Assembly (NCBI RefSeq): GCF_901000735.1
Contig: NC_081544.1
Span: 11,657,608 to 11,721,607 of the forward strand
Reading direction: 5' to 3'
From: Corylus avellana
Taxonomy: Eukaryota > Streptophyta > Magnoliopsida > Fagales > Betulaceae
Length of the DNA stretch: 64,000 nt
Part shown: piece after piece, positions 23,421-34,630 of the stretch
Numbering within the stretch: the first letter of the stretch is position 1
How the letters are laid out: each line of letters opens with the position of its first letter
The notes under the pieces: model-generated
Databases searched by the model: none
Seen by the model: only the letters and a program-made list of their open reading frames with translations
What the model was told of the DNA's origin: nothing
Position numbers and translations under genes: made by a program

Positions 23421-24816
23421 TTGTCGTCTTTTGTGGAGAGTCTGGCTGAAGACTTAAAACTTAGCGCTTGTGGGAGGTAACCCTCATTCTTTCCCTTACC
23501 ATTTTATCTTGTTTGTTTGTTTCTGTTGTGTTTTTCAGGGCAAGTGTCTGCCATTCAAGTTTGGGGGAGCATTCTCCTACGTTACACTCGACTTGCGCCG
23601 CTCACCTGGTATTGTATCTCTGGACCCATTGGGGACAATGTGTCATTTTAGTTTGGGGGTGGGGTAGACATTTCTCTGTCTTTTTCCTTGATTATTCGTG
23701 TTGTTTTGTAAAAAAAAAAAAAAAAAAAAAAAATCTGCTATGTTATTGATTAAGAAAGGGTAACACCTATTATGTGGTTTGCATGTCATTGGTCTGTTTA
23801 GCATTTTGAACACAGCATGTCAGTAGGAATCTGAGTCTTTTGACTCATTGTTGGATTAGAGAGATTTCACATGTTCGAGTCTATCACCACGAGCACACTA
23901 GCACAAAATCGGTGAGGTATAAGATTTGACTTGATTAGGGTGTATTTTGAGATAGGTAGGATGAAGTGTGATGAAACCTTGGCTTGAAAAAAAATATATA
24001 TATATAATAAATAAATAAATCAAATCAGTTTGAGTTTCTCATTGAGTAACCGGACCTCATGCCTCACAAAGCATTGAGTGTTCGCGTAAAAAGATGAGAA
24101 ATCTAACCTGGTTGATTGTATGGCTAGTTTGGCTTCGTAGCCTAGTTGACTTGAGTAATTAAGCCCTTAAGGATGTTTCTACATCTAGTGCCCTAAAACC
24201 ATTTGGTTTGGGAGTCTCTGGCCCAACACTCGTTACATGGGTCAATTAGAGAGCTTAAGGAAGCTAAGCATTGCACAGCCTACACCAAAAACAAAAAAAT
24301 AAATAAAAAAATAAAAAAACAAAAATAAATAAAAATAAAAATTTAAGCCTTGGTTGTTTCATCTGAGCAAATTCCTATCACTTCTAAAGTACACCCAAGT
24401 TTGAGAATAAATTGAAGCCTCCGGATTTTATGTTAGTCTCACATTGCACGTATTGAAACATGTGTTGTCTCAAATTTCCATCTTTGAGTTGAATGATTTG
24501 TGCTTATCTTGATGATGTGATTGTGGTGTTCATTATGATAAACCTGCTCATGACGTTAAAAACCATGTGTTTGTGTGGAAGCCCTTGTACATGAAATAAC
24601 ATAGTGCATAAATGTTTGTGGGTATCATTCCTGTTAAACCCTCACGGGACTTCACTCGTCCTCTAGGGATGCCTAGGGGTTTAAAAGGCTTGTTGCATGC
24701 GCTAAATGCAATCGTATATCCCACGAAAGATGGATTTATCTTTTGTTTTCTGTTTTTCCATTCTTGTTTTTAGTTTTGTATTGCTAAGGGACTAGCAATA
24801 TGTAAGTTTGGGGGTG
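23421..24816 (+). other. Athila copy 1 3' untranslated region and polypurine tract
   Basis: About 1.4 kb without a sustained frame. It holds a 23-base A-run at about 23710, a TA/A-rich patch at about 23985-24020, an A-rich patch at 24285-24340, and the polypurine tract GTTTGGGGGTG ending at 24816. An env-like gene, found in some Athila elements, is not seen. Confidence 0.8.
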
Positions 24817-26207
24817 TGATAAGTGCTAAAATATTTATATTTTCAGCCCTTAACTTGCATGTCTTAATCCTTTGGTTTTGGTTAATTAGGCCATTTTACT
24901 GCCTTTTTGTATTTTCTTTGTTTTATAAGCTTTTGGAAGAAAAGAAAGCGTTTCTGGAAAAATTCCAAGCTTAAAGGGGCAAATTGGGAAGACCTAGAGG
25001 ATATGGTTAAGCTTAACCAATCATGGTTAAAGTTTAATCAAATAAAGGAAATGATTAATTCGGAATTTCTCAATTTGAAGTCAAATCGGATTGGATGCAA
25101 AATTGGATTCTGAATACGTCTTGGTATTTTGACCATAACTTTCATCTCAGATATCCGATTGAGGTTATTCAAGCGGCATTGGAAAGCTGACTCAAACTAC
25201 TACAATTCATTGTGAAATAGCATTTTCCCAATTCGGAGCGCCACAAGGCCAAAATCACGCCGTAAGATAGGACCGCAATTCTGGGCGAATCCTATTCCGA
25301 TTTGGGCTTAGGTTTTCTTTATCATAATTGGGCTTGGACTTAAATCTCCGAAATTCCTAGGATTACCAGGGCTTCTAGGACTCTCCTAAGCCCTATAAAT
25401 AGACCTCTAAGCCTCACAATTGCCGGAGGCTGTTTTAAGCTGAATTACGACGTATTGCCATGGGGAAGCTTTTGCTTTGTTTTCCATTGTAAGTTTTATT
25501 CTTTCGATGATGACAATTCAATTTTTGGTTGTTATTGTTATCATGAGAGGCTAAATCTTTCAACTAAGGTTGAAGATGAAGCTTCGTCATTGACAAACTC
25601 ATGTATTCTCGTATTTTGTTTATACAATTTTGACTTCGAATAAGAATGTTGTAGATTTTCATTCAATTGGTTGATTTATATCTTTTTATTGAATGTGATG
25701 AACTGTCATTGTTGAAGTTGGATATTTAATGTGTTTCATCCTTCGGATACATCAATTCATTCGATTGAAATCGGATATCCGTTGTGATTCGTTAACCAAA
25801 CGGATACATAGGATGATTTAATTTCAAATCGGATAATTGTTGTGATTTGTAAAATGGGTGGATTCATTGAATGATTTAAACTTGATATTTGTAAAACATC
25901 GAACAACAGTTTGAGCACAATAGTTTGTCGATTGTATGAACAAATACGAGAATATAGAGTTAAGATTTAGCGAAGTGGATTCTGAAACCTTAGTGTTCTT
26001 TACCATTTTATTTAATCATTTTCTTTAGTTTATGTTTTGTTTTAGCACGACAAAAATCATGAAATTCGGAACTAGGTTAAAATAGGATTAGTTTAGATAA
26101 GAATTAGTTTTCACAACACAATTCCCTGTGGATCGACCTCGCACTTGCACACACGCTATATTGCACACAACTCGTGCGCTTGCGAGTACAATTAAATTTG
26201 TACATCA
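24817..26207 (+). repeat. Athila copy 1, 3' LTR
   Basis: TATA box TATAAATA at 25394-25401. It ends TACATCA and is followed directly by the CCCGG duplication. Confidence 0.93.
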
Positions 26208-26212
26208 CCCGG

Positions 26213-28254
26213 GCTTGCACCAGCCAGGAGAACGAAAGGGTTGGCCAGCCATTTGTCACCTAGCCGAGTGAGGGGCTCCCAGAATGTCCAAAGAAGTGAT
26301 TCAGGTGTACGCTCAGCCAAGGATTCAGCTGCCCTCAAGGACCCGACTAGGTTCTCCATGAAAGTATTTTTTGGAGGCTCGAAAGGAATCTTCGTAGTCA
26401 TGCTTGGCGGTTCACTCTTCACGGGTTGAGATGATTCCCCGAGATTTGGTGATACTCCCCCAGCTGGGAGTTTGAAGCCCATTTCTTCCTCAGCAACTCC
26501 ACCCATAGTTGCTGCAAGATCTGCATCCAATCGCCTTTCATCTTCAGGCCCTTCAAAAGCTCTTTCAACAAAAGTTTGCTCGGTGTTCGTGGGCTCAACA
26601 AAAACCAGAATTTGGTCAGCAGTCTCCATGACCGAGGGACCAGGTGCTACTGGTTCTTCAACTCCAGGCCCACTAATTGTAACTTCCCCAACAAGCTCCT
26701 CTTCTGTTTGTACCGATTGGATGACAGCCAGGGGTGTTGCGGCGGTTGTCCTGTTGTCCAGGAAGGCGAAGATTTCACCAGCATCTATTGGTTCTTGTTC
26801 CTCGGAGTCAGAGGAGCTTATGTGTACAGCCTCGGCGGGGGTTGGAATATGAGGGGTGGCCGAGTGGGGAGTGGTTTTCAAAGCTTCACCTATTGGAGCT
26901 TCAACCCCAGCAGGTGTGAAGGAAGAAGATGGAGGAGTCCTCTCGGCAAAAAGGGCATCTTGAGCCAACTTATCCTGTCTACTCAGGAACTCCCTAACTC
27001 CGACAAGGACCTCGGAGTAAGCTTTGATATGAGGAGCAGATGTCTCCGACTCGGGGCCTTTTGGATCAATTGTACCCCCGCTTCCCATCTCTTTATTCTT
27101 GAAAGCCGAGTGTCCTGTCACTCCTTCTATTGTAGGTTCGGCAACAAGTCCGGCTGTCTGCGAGCTATCCTCGGCAACCTTTATTTTCTTATCCCTCCCT
27201 GCCGGGGTCTTTACCCGTTTTTACTCTTTTTTAAAGAAGGAATGTGAGGGTCTTCAGGATCATCGGCAGTTGTCACGGAGACACTTGCACCAGTTTGCGG
27301 CCTCACCGAGTGTTTTTTGAGAGGAACATCTTCGGCTTTCCTCTTGCCTTTCCTTTTGGAGGGCTCGGCGACCCTCACAGTCGGTCTCCTTGGTACCTCA
27401 GCGGCTGGAGCTCTCGGTGCAGTAGCTTCTACCAGCCTTGCAGGTGCCGGGGTCCATATGCACCGAGCTTTATTCTCTTCGGTCATGATGACGTCATAGT
27501 CCATCTCCAAAGGATGAAGCTCAGCATGATCCAGAACATCTTTCACACGCTTGTACTCCTCAGGGGTTAAGCGAGGTTCTTGTTGACCTAAAAAACAGAT
27601 ATCAAGATTAGTTTTACTGCAAAGGAGAAGTAAAAAAGAACAAACGAAACTTGGCTTACCTCGGTTTGACGGGGAGGTGGTTTCCCGAGGAATGCTTGGA
27701 TCCCTGATCACTTCTGAAGGTGAGAATTGCCATTCACCTTGGACGAAGAAGAACTCATCTTTCCACCCGTGATTGCTTGAGTAAGTACGCCTGAAGGTGA
27801 ACAGTTTCTTTTTCTTCCTAAGCTGAAAAGTGTACAAGAACTCGGTTCTAGAACACTTTGTCAGTCTGTAAACTGTGAGGAATTCCGGCACTGTGAGTGG
27901 ATGGTCAGCCCCGAGTATTAGTGGCCAGGCGATCATTGAGGCAAAGAACACCCTCCAGGCATTGGGAGCCAACTGATGTGGAGCTATCCGAACGTAGCTC
28001 AGCAACTCCCGAACTACCCTTGGGAAAGGCAGCCTCAAACCAATATGGAACATGTCCATGTAAACGCAGGCTTCTTGGCTGTCGACATCCACTACGGCCC
28101 CAACCCTATCATCATCAAACCTTAACTGAACTGAGTCAGGAATGTGACAAGCTTCACGGATCTGTTTTTCATCTTTTGTTAACAAGTTGGATCTCCATGT
28201 AACTGGGTGTGCTTCACCCAGTTCCTTAGGAACATTTTGAACCTTGGGACCCAT
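26213..28254 (-). pseudogene. Antisense gene of the Tat element, N-terminal 'gypsy-type transposon' domain
   Basis: It starts at ATG 28254-28252 on the minus strand. The N-terminal 220 residues (SVQLRFDDDRVGAVVDV, LPFPRVVRELL, YVRIAPHQLAPNAWRVF, FLTVYRLTKC) match what I know as the 'putative gypsy type transposon' domain (Pfam PF04195), which is the antisense protein of Tat-like elements. A GT...AG segment at 27588-27659 (72 nt, in phase) has a pyrimidine-rich end and looks like an intron. After it come a Lys/Arg-rich linker with KRKGKRKAED (possible nuclear signal), a Pro/Ser/Thr/Glu-rich low-complexity middle, and SLAERTPESLLWTFW. A stop and phase change near 27211 break it. It rejoins 15971 when Athila is removed. 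Confidence 0.82.
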
Positions 28255-28862
28255 CAGGTATCAATGGTAGATAAGTATAAGACAAGAGATGAAAAGGAAG
28301 GAAGAAATTGTGGTAATGAAGTATGGGGTAGTTTGAGTAGATGAGGGGTTCAGCCGAAGAAGCAGACTCAATCGAATCTCTGAGATACACTACTTGTGAG
28401 AAAAGCTTGTAATGAAGAAAAAGACCAAGTTGAAAAGAAAGGAGAGGATTGACGAAGCTCAGAAAGTAACAATGGCGTCTGTGAAGTAAAAGTAAAGCAT
28501 GAACGAAGGGGAAGGAAGGTTTATAAAGACCTGCGAAAGAAGACCAAACGACGCATTGAATACCCTAGGAGCTAGGGTTCGGCGAAGCGACATCTCTGCA
28601 TTTCTTTCTTGGTGCAGAAGCTGACGCGTGGCTACTACAGCAGGCGTAAAACCACCAAGAATCTGACGCGTGGATCATGAAAAGGCGGAGGTAAGCATCC
28701 CAAACGCTTCAGTTTTTATCTTTTTGAAATTCAAAAAATTCAAAATTTGAATTTCAAAAAAATCAATTCGCGTCATTTTGCCAAAAGTCAAAACCGAGCT
28801 TATAGAAAACTAACCTACACTCGGTTTTCTACATATAATTTCCTTATTCTGTTAGAAAAGGA
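28255..28862 (-). promoter_or_regulatory. Possible promoter and 5' leader of the antisense gene
   Basis: About 620 bp separate the antisense start codon from the polypurine tract and 3' LTR. A TTTATAAA lies at 28520-28527, about 265 bp upstream of the antisense ATG, a reasonable TATA position for a leader of about 230 nt. The word is its own reverse complement, so orientation is not shown by it. Farther up is a run of GAATTTC/AATTCAAA inverted words (28736-28765). Confidence 0.35.
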
Positions 28863-28877
28863 AATTAGGGGGGTAAC
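28862..28877 (+). other. Tat polypurine tract
   Basis: AAATTAGGGGGGTAAC immediately precedes the 3' LTR and is the expected plus-strand primer site. Confidence 0.75.
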
Positions 28878-29449
28878 TGTGGGTCATATTTCGGCTGGGT
28901 TAGGCCCAGTTCAAACCTAGCGGCCCATTCCCCACACTCGGTCATTTTTACTGTTCAGAATAAACTCATGTTCGGCAGACTTAGGCTTATATAGATTATG
29001 TTATCGACACTCGGTTATCAGGCTCGGTTAGCCGAGCCTGAGGCAGGTACCGAGCGTTACCCTCAGGAAATGATGAACATATCTGAATAAATATCCTATT
29101 TGATGTTCCCCGATATATTGTTGACACGTGGACCCTCGGTAAAAGTCCACAGTGTTAGATGAACAGGTACAATCCAATGCCTATAAAAGGGGGGTCCCCT
29201 CTCACTATTTGAAAAACTTCTTTTGACCCTCAGATTTAAATACTTGCTTATCTTTTCCTTGATATATAATCTTCCAGTTCATCTTCCTTTTGAACAACTC
29301 GAATAACTTAGGCATCGGAGCTTCCACCAGCCGGACAACGCCGGCAGCTTTGATCCCTTGTTCTTATCTCATTCTCAGCTCAACGTTCGGTAATCAAATA
29401 TTGTGCTGGCCCCTTTTTCCACGTCATTATTCGGAAAACTGCTTCAACA
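28878..29449 (+). repeat. Tat element 3' LTR
   Basis: Begins TGTGGGTCA, ends CTTCAACA, and carries the same TATAAAAG box as the 5' copy. DC1 coding sequence resumes immediately after it. Confidence 0.93.
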
Positions 29450-29667
29450 GGTATCAAGTGATGTTTCTCACTCAAATCATGTCTGGCCTCTATCCATATC
29501 TTGCGATTTGTTGTCTCGGGGCATGATTCATGAATGATAAAATCACAATATTCCCCGCAGTTGTAGCCGCGACTTCCCAATACTGACTTTCCGCACAGCC
29601 AGCAGTTTTTATAACTTTCCAGGTTATCTATGAGCTACAAATGAGGCGAAATCTCACCAGCCGCCAT
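29450..29667 (-). pseudogene. DC1-domain protein, N-terminal portion (joins 6205-7628)
   Basis: The minus-strand ATG at 29667-29665 opens MAAGEISPHL and hits TAG at codon 11. After that the same phase encodes CWLCGKSVLGSRGYNCGEY and FIIHESCPETTNRK, the first DC1 unit, ending ...KHHLI at the LTR. Joining to 7624 through one copy of the 5-bp duplication keeps the phase (HLI-S-MKEVEKNG). The early stop means the gene was damaged independently of the insertion. A close paralogue is at 33170-35130. Confidence 0.85.
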
Positions 29668-30039
29668 CTTACTCTTTGCTAATTAATATACAGTCACAGA
29701 GGCACAAAACCCAAAGGGTGGGGTTAGCATTCAGAATATATATTGTTATAGGATGATGATACGTAGAGCATTTGTTGGGTCTTCACTCTTCATGAATGAA
29801 GTCAAATTAGATTAATATATAATTTTTTAATTAATTAACAAACCTTTATATATATATATATATATATATCCTCTTGAAGACCGAAAAATTAAGATGGCAT
29901 TTACATAAATTTGACTAAGGAAAGATTAGTTCCAAGTAATAACTGATTTAAGATCGAATCCAAGCTACTGCAATTATTTAAGTGATTTCAAAAGGATCTC
30001 ATTTTCCTTTTGTAAGGGTATATACATATGGTTGTCATT
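29668..30039. other. Upstream spacer of DC1 pseudogene 1, with a TA microsatellite
   Basis: No gene seen. A run of TA dinucleotides lies at about 29848-29868. Confidence 0.6.
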
Positions 30040-30048
30040 AAAGGAGAT

Positions 30049-30280
30049 GGACAGAAATTTCCTTCAAACTAGTCTGGAGGAAATATCTTCAAGCCCATTT
30101 AAAATAGTGTCATTTGTCTATAAACATTTAAAACGCACATTAAATTTTTAACGTCATTGATAGCAGTTTACTAACTTAGACTAAATTTAATGTGTTTTTT
30201 AAATGTTTATAGACACATGACACTATTTAAATGGGTTTGAGGATATTTCCTCCAAACTGGTTTGGAGAAAATTTCTGTCC
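30049..30280. mobile_element. Foldback MITE, Mutator-like (9-bp TSD)
   Basis: The two halves of this 232-bp element are long imperfect inverted repeats of about 100 bp (GGACAGAAATTTCC at one end, its complement at the other). It is flanked by a perfect 9-bp duplication AAAGGAGAT at 30040-30048 and 30281-30289. Long terminal repeats plus a 9-bp duplication are the pattern of Mutator-like MITEs. It has no coding capacity. Confidence 0.9.
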
Positions 30281-30659
30281 AAAGGAGATTATCATGGTCA
30301 TTTTTTGGTGGATTAATCCTATAACACGAAAATTGTCTTTTAGCTTATCCTTGTAAATTTTATTTTGGCTGGATTCATCTATTTTTCTATCTTATAACTC
30401 TTGATTGGTTTCCTTCCGGAAGAAACAACTTCCAACTTTACAAACATGGTTTCTTGTTGAGTAGATCTATGGCTGAAAGGAAAACTTGAAATAACAGACA
30501 CTATAAAAATTAACAACTTTTAAATATTTGAAATCTTTGAAATACATTTTTAATATCACTACAAACATAATTGCAATAGAAAAGAGCCTAACCAATGAAA
30601 GGAATGAGAGAGGGAGAGAGAGAGAGTGTGTAGCACCTTACATTATACAACTTCAAGCT

Positions 30660-32160
30660 TGTAGTGCCTTCTTTCTCCTTAAATTATGACACAAACCTTT
30701 TTCTCTCCTTTGGTAAGAGAAAATACAAATCACAAAGATGGTTTACAAAGGATGATTTGGTGGAAGAAATAAAACAATATTGCTATGCTTCCAAAACCGT
30801 GATTGATATTATTTATATTAATGAACATGATTATTCCTTTCTTTTTTCCTTAATTACTCTCTAAACATTTGTTTCTTTAGGTGAAAGTTCTTCTATTCTC
30901 TTGAATTTGTCTTTTTCTTGGTCTTCAAATCTTCTTTTCTTTTCTTCTTCATAAATTTTTTTTTTCTCTCTCTATATACATTGTCCTTGATTCTGATACT
31001 CTATCTTTTCTGTTTTCTCCACAACTTCATTTCTTGCAAGTTTAAATGGATTACAAAAGATGAAATTTCTCCTGTCGTTGGCAAACAAAAATTTGATATG
31101 CACCCAAAAGTATGAGAGAAACGGGTTATACTGAACCTACTTTTTTTTTTTTTTTTTCTTTTGTCCTCAAACCTTTGGGTTCATTAGTTAGATTTATGTC
31201 TTTTGTTTTCTTTTTCTCAAAATAAAAACCTTAACAAAGAATTTAAACACAAAACACTATTAAAAATACAAAAATAGTTTTCTAATTTATGTTACGTCAT
31301 AACATTTTTACAAGTTAAAAACAAAAAAACTCCCCCAAACACAATAACAAACAAAACTGTTATTTCTTTTTGTACATGCTCATTTCTTCTCTTATTTTAT
31401 TATTTTCTTCTTCTTTTTGCTTCCACCTGTTCTTTTCTTTTTATATGTGCTTCTTTTTGTTTTTTGTTTTTTTTTTTTTTTTAACCACATCCTATTTTCT
31501 AGCGATCTTAGATATCTATTGCAAGCCTCACCAAGTTAGCACTAATATTGAAGTTAATTATCCTTGAGTACTAGGCCTAACTATCATAGAGATGGCTTAT
31601 AAAGGATAAAACTTCTAATTTCATGGACCAAAAAAAAAAAAAAAATTTGCTATGCTCCCAAAATTTCTAATTAAAGCTTAAGCTATTTAACCATTCTTGT
31701 TATATCTTTCATTAGATAGTGTTATTATTATCTTTAGCTACCAGTCACTCATCAACCTGTGATGATGAGTTGGGGGAATTATTGTAAATGCTGGTTTATT
31801 TAAAGGAATGGAGTCGATGAATAAAGGTATCAAGAAGTTTATTCCCAAACTTTTGTTTGGAAGAAGCTTTTAAGAACTTACTCAAATTTATCCAGTTACA
31901 TGCTTGAGAAAGTGAGCACGTAACACATACTTATTCCTTTCTTCTTTCGATTCCTTTGTCTCCAAAACTTTCTTTCATTTTTTATGTTCATTTATTCGAT
32001 CTCTTGCGTTGTCATTTTCTAGGTCTCTACATCCTTTCTTTTTCTTTTTCTTTTTTCATTTCGTCTTTCTCATTATTTTTTTTTTGCTTTTGTTTTTATC
32101 TGTACATGCTTCTTTATTTTCTTGCTAGTTATTTTGAGAATATTAATACTTGTGAATGAG
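30660..32160 (+). repeat. Diverged pyrimidine-rich repeat block A (paralogue of 47650-48830)
   Basis: Contains at least three degenerate copies of a T/C-rich unit of about 180 bp (CTTTGTCTCCAAA..., GCTTCTTTATT, TTGCAAG) around 30840, 31370 and 31945, separated by A/T-rich DNA. The stretch at about 31750-31945, including AAGAAGTTTATTCCCAAACT, matches 48370-48560 closely. Around 30775 and 31640, the phrase TTGCTATGCTTCCAAAA is shared with 47670. Frames are short and I do not recognise a protein. Confidence 0.55.
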
Positions 32161-32950
32161 CCTTTGGTTCAGTGAACTGTCATCCTCTGTTTTCAATATC
32201 ATCATATTGCCGAAGCCATAATGGTCATGATGTTAGAAGTTTCTTATCAAATCCACAGAATGAAGGAATGAAACGGAGTTGACAAAATAAAATAAAAATA
32301 AAAGTGGGGGATTTGATAGAATAAAATAAAAATAAGTCACAAGTTTCTCCTGCAGAAAACTAATATCCTTGCTATATTTCCCAGTTTACATTTTTTTCTT
32401 TATCACTTGTTGACCGTGATAGATGAATAAATCTATTATTCCCTCAACTGTGAAAATACCTGAACAGAGAGATAAGAGATGTTCAACGTTGCAAACATAG
32501 GTACCCTAGCTAGACATGTATAGACAATAACTTGTGACTGATTGTGCTAAGATGTTCATGGGCTATTTAATATTTTTGACATGCATGATTCGTTTGATAC
32601 TCAATTAAAGTATCTCTAATGCACTCCTCAATGCATCCTGTTGTTGAAATAATGATAGGGTATGATACTATGTTGAAGTTTGTGAGAAAAATTAAATTAC
32701 AATAGAAGAAGCAAGAGAGATTTAAATATTCATACTTTTAAAATATAATTTGATAAAATATTTTTTTATTAAATTTGGAAGGTGTTACAGGTTGGGATGG
32801 TAGATCTTACTTTTTTTATTTTTATTTTTTATTTCGTGGGTTCTACTTTTTTTTGTTGACGAGGGAATGATCAAGATAAAGATATGGTGTTTTTGAAAAC
32901 CACTGACAAGTAGACTAGACAAGATAACATGTTTTATAGGGCCGAGATTC
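32161..32950. other. AT-rich spacer
   Basis: No gene or repeat family recognised. Confidence 0.5.
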
Positions 32951-33057
32951 ACAGAACGCAGGCGTGCTAAGCACACCAGGCAAAAAATTTATTTTTTAAT
33001 ATTTTAATTAAAAAAAAAAAAAAATTGCCTGGTGTGCTTAGCACGCTAGTGTTCTGT
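32951..33057. mobile_element. Short foldback MITE-like element
   Basis: Inverted arms of about 33 bp begin ACAGAAC and contain GCGTGCTAAGCACACCAGGC on the left and its near-complement at 33026-33057. They are separated by about 40 bp of A/T. The left arm itself holds GTGCTAAGCAC, a perfect small palindrome. I could not define a target duplication. Confidence 0.65.
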
Positions 33058-33884
33058 TTTACTTCACCCTATTTTATATATGCATATATCAGCACAAGTT
33101 TTAGTCATAATGAATGTATATTTATATTAAATTTTATAAAATAAGGTTCTCCCTCCATGTCTCTCTCATAAATAAATGTAATTAATCCAACCATGTTTTT
33201 CAAATAATACAACAAGGATTGGCAGCAAAATAACAATTTTTACAATAATAGAACTAATGATTACCATTATTTTCTTCCTCGCAAATTTGTCAATAATACT
33301 CTTTGAAATCATCTTTAGAAGCATAAATAAGAAATAAGAGATGTGTATCATATCTATGCCGAGTTACAAGTGGAAGAGTAGCACATTTAATACATAAGTG
33401 GAACTCACAATAGTAGTGCAATCAAATGTCTTAGCACCAAGAGGTCTTTGGCCACAAGCATTACACTCTGGTGATAAAATCTACCAAGGATGAGGCTATG
33501 CTGGTGATCTTTATGTTTAAAGACTTCCGGAATTAAAATACATTGAGCATCAAGGTAACACAAATCCTTGACACTTCTGTAAATGATGCCACTTCGTGTT
33601 CGATCACAAGCCCAACAACAGAGCGATCGCACATTGGAATCTACATTATACAGGGTGAGCGGGTGTTGGAGATGTAATTATCACATAACCTCTTAGGGTA
33701 GTTTAGTACATCTTGTATGAAATGGGAAGTTGCACTGCGAACAGTTATAAAACAAGGGCACCACTATAAATTGCATACACTACTCACAATTCTTCATTTT
33801 TAAGGATTAAATTATATTGTGAATGACTCGAATGTTCGATCTTTTGAGAAACTGGTTTTTCATCCTCTTTTAGATCAAATTTCT

Positions 33885-34445
33885 TAAGGGAGAAGGTTTT
33901 CTTTTCTTTTTTTTTCTTTTTTTTTTTATTTGATTTATCAAGCTTTTCTTCTTTTCTTATTTCCACGTACTCTATCCTTCTCTGCTTGGATTTTTCTCTT
34001 CTTTTTGGTCTCCTTTGTTGACTTGGTCTCTTCTCTTCCCTTGCTTACGCATGGCCCACTTGATACTCCACTTGATACTTTTCTTGTGCAATTGTTCTCC
34101 ATCTTTTCACGTGTTAGCACCTTTCATTTCTTTTGAGTTTTTGTTTTGGCTTGGCTTGGCTTGGCTTAAGCCTCTAGAACAATTTTTTTTCTTCTTATTT
34201 TGTCTTTTCTTTCATTGCATATGGCTTGGCTTGCTCTTATTTGGCTTCTCTTTTCTTTTCTATTTTTTATTTCTTTCTTTTCCTACAAAAGGCAATAATT
34301 TGTATTATAATATTATTTTAAGCTCACATTTAATAATTAAACATTATTTCACAACTAAATATAAAATAAAAGAATTGGTATAAAATAAAGTATAATAAAA
34401 CTTACTTTAATATAGAAAATAAGCATTTTTTAAGCTAGTTATTAT
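33885..34445. other. Pyrimidine-rich insertion inside DC1 pseudogene 2
   Basis: DC1 pseudogene 1 is continuous here. In this copy the phrase GACTCGAATGTTCGATCT plus TTTTTCATCCTCTTTTAGAT occurs on both sides (33826-33876 and 34450-34502), so the insert is bounded by a duplication of about 50 bp. The insert is T/C-rich and includes a CTTGG pentamer run (about 34148-34167). No frame or terminal repeat is recognised. Confidence 0.55.
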
Positions 34446-34630
34446 CAGATGACTCGAATGTTCGATCTCCTGACGAACAAATTTTTCATCCTCTTTTAGA
34501 TTATTGTCCTCAACCAAATGAATAGTAGTCAACGGAATCATTGGTCTCACTCACCTTCATAATCCTATATGCATACCGTATGTGGACAATGTAATTACAC
34601 TTGTGATCATCACAACAGTAAGCTGCATAC

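Larger units (their letters stand above)
15977..26207 (+). mobile_element. Athila-type Ty3/Gypsy retrotransposon, copy 1, nested in the Tat antisense gene
   Basis: Identical-length LTRs of 1391 bp (15977-17367, 24817-26207) begin TGATAAGTGCT and end TTGTACATCA. A perfect 5-bp duplication CCCGG flanks the element (15972-15976, 26208-26212). The primer site, gag-protease-RT-RNase H-integrase order, and long leader and trailer fit the Athila lineage. No env-like frame is visible between integrase and the 3' LTR. It is structurally complete but coding-dead. Excising it with one CCCGG rejoins the antisense gene in phase, so it is younger than the Tat element. Confidence 0.95.
7629..29449 (+). mobile_element. 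Tat-lineage Ty3/Gypsy retrotransposon with antisense gene, hosting a nested Athila
   Basis: Two LTRs of 573 and 572 bp (7629-8201, 28878-29449), about 2% different by hand count, flank gag, protease, RT, RNase H, a second RNase H and integrase on the plus strand, plus a long antisense frame. The second RNase H is the mark of the Tat lineage (Retand/Ogre relatives). Flanking 5-mers are GATAT (7624-7628) and GGTAT (29450-29454), a target duplication with one change. Removing the nested Athila and its duplication leaves about 11.6 kb. It lies inside a DC1 gene on the opposite strand, whose two halves rejoin across it. All coding regions carry frameshifts or stops. Confidence 0.92.

Noticed and set aside
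23421..24816. Env-like gene of Athila
   Set aside because: Looked for a third frame after integrase in both Athila copies. Only short, interrupted frames were found.
26472..27247. Plus-strand frames of 126 and 223 codons as genes
   Set aside because: They are reverse readings of the low-complexity middle of the antisense gene.
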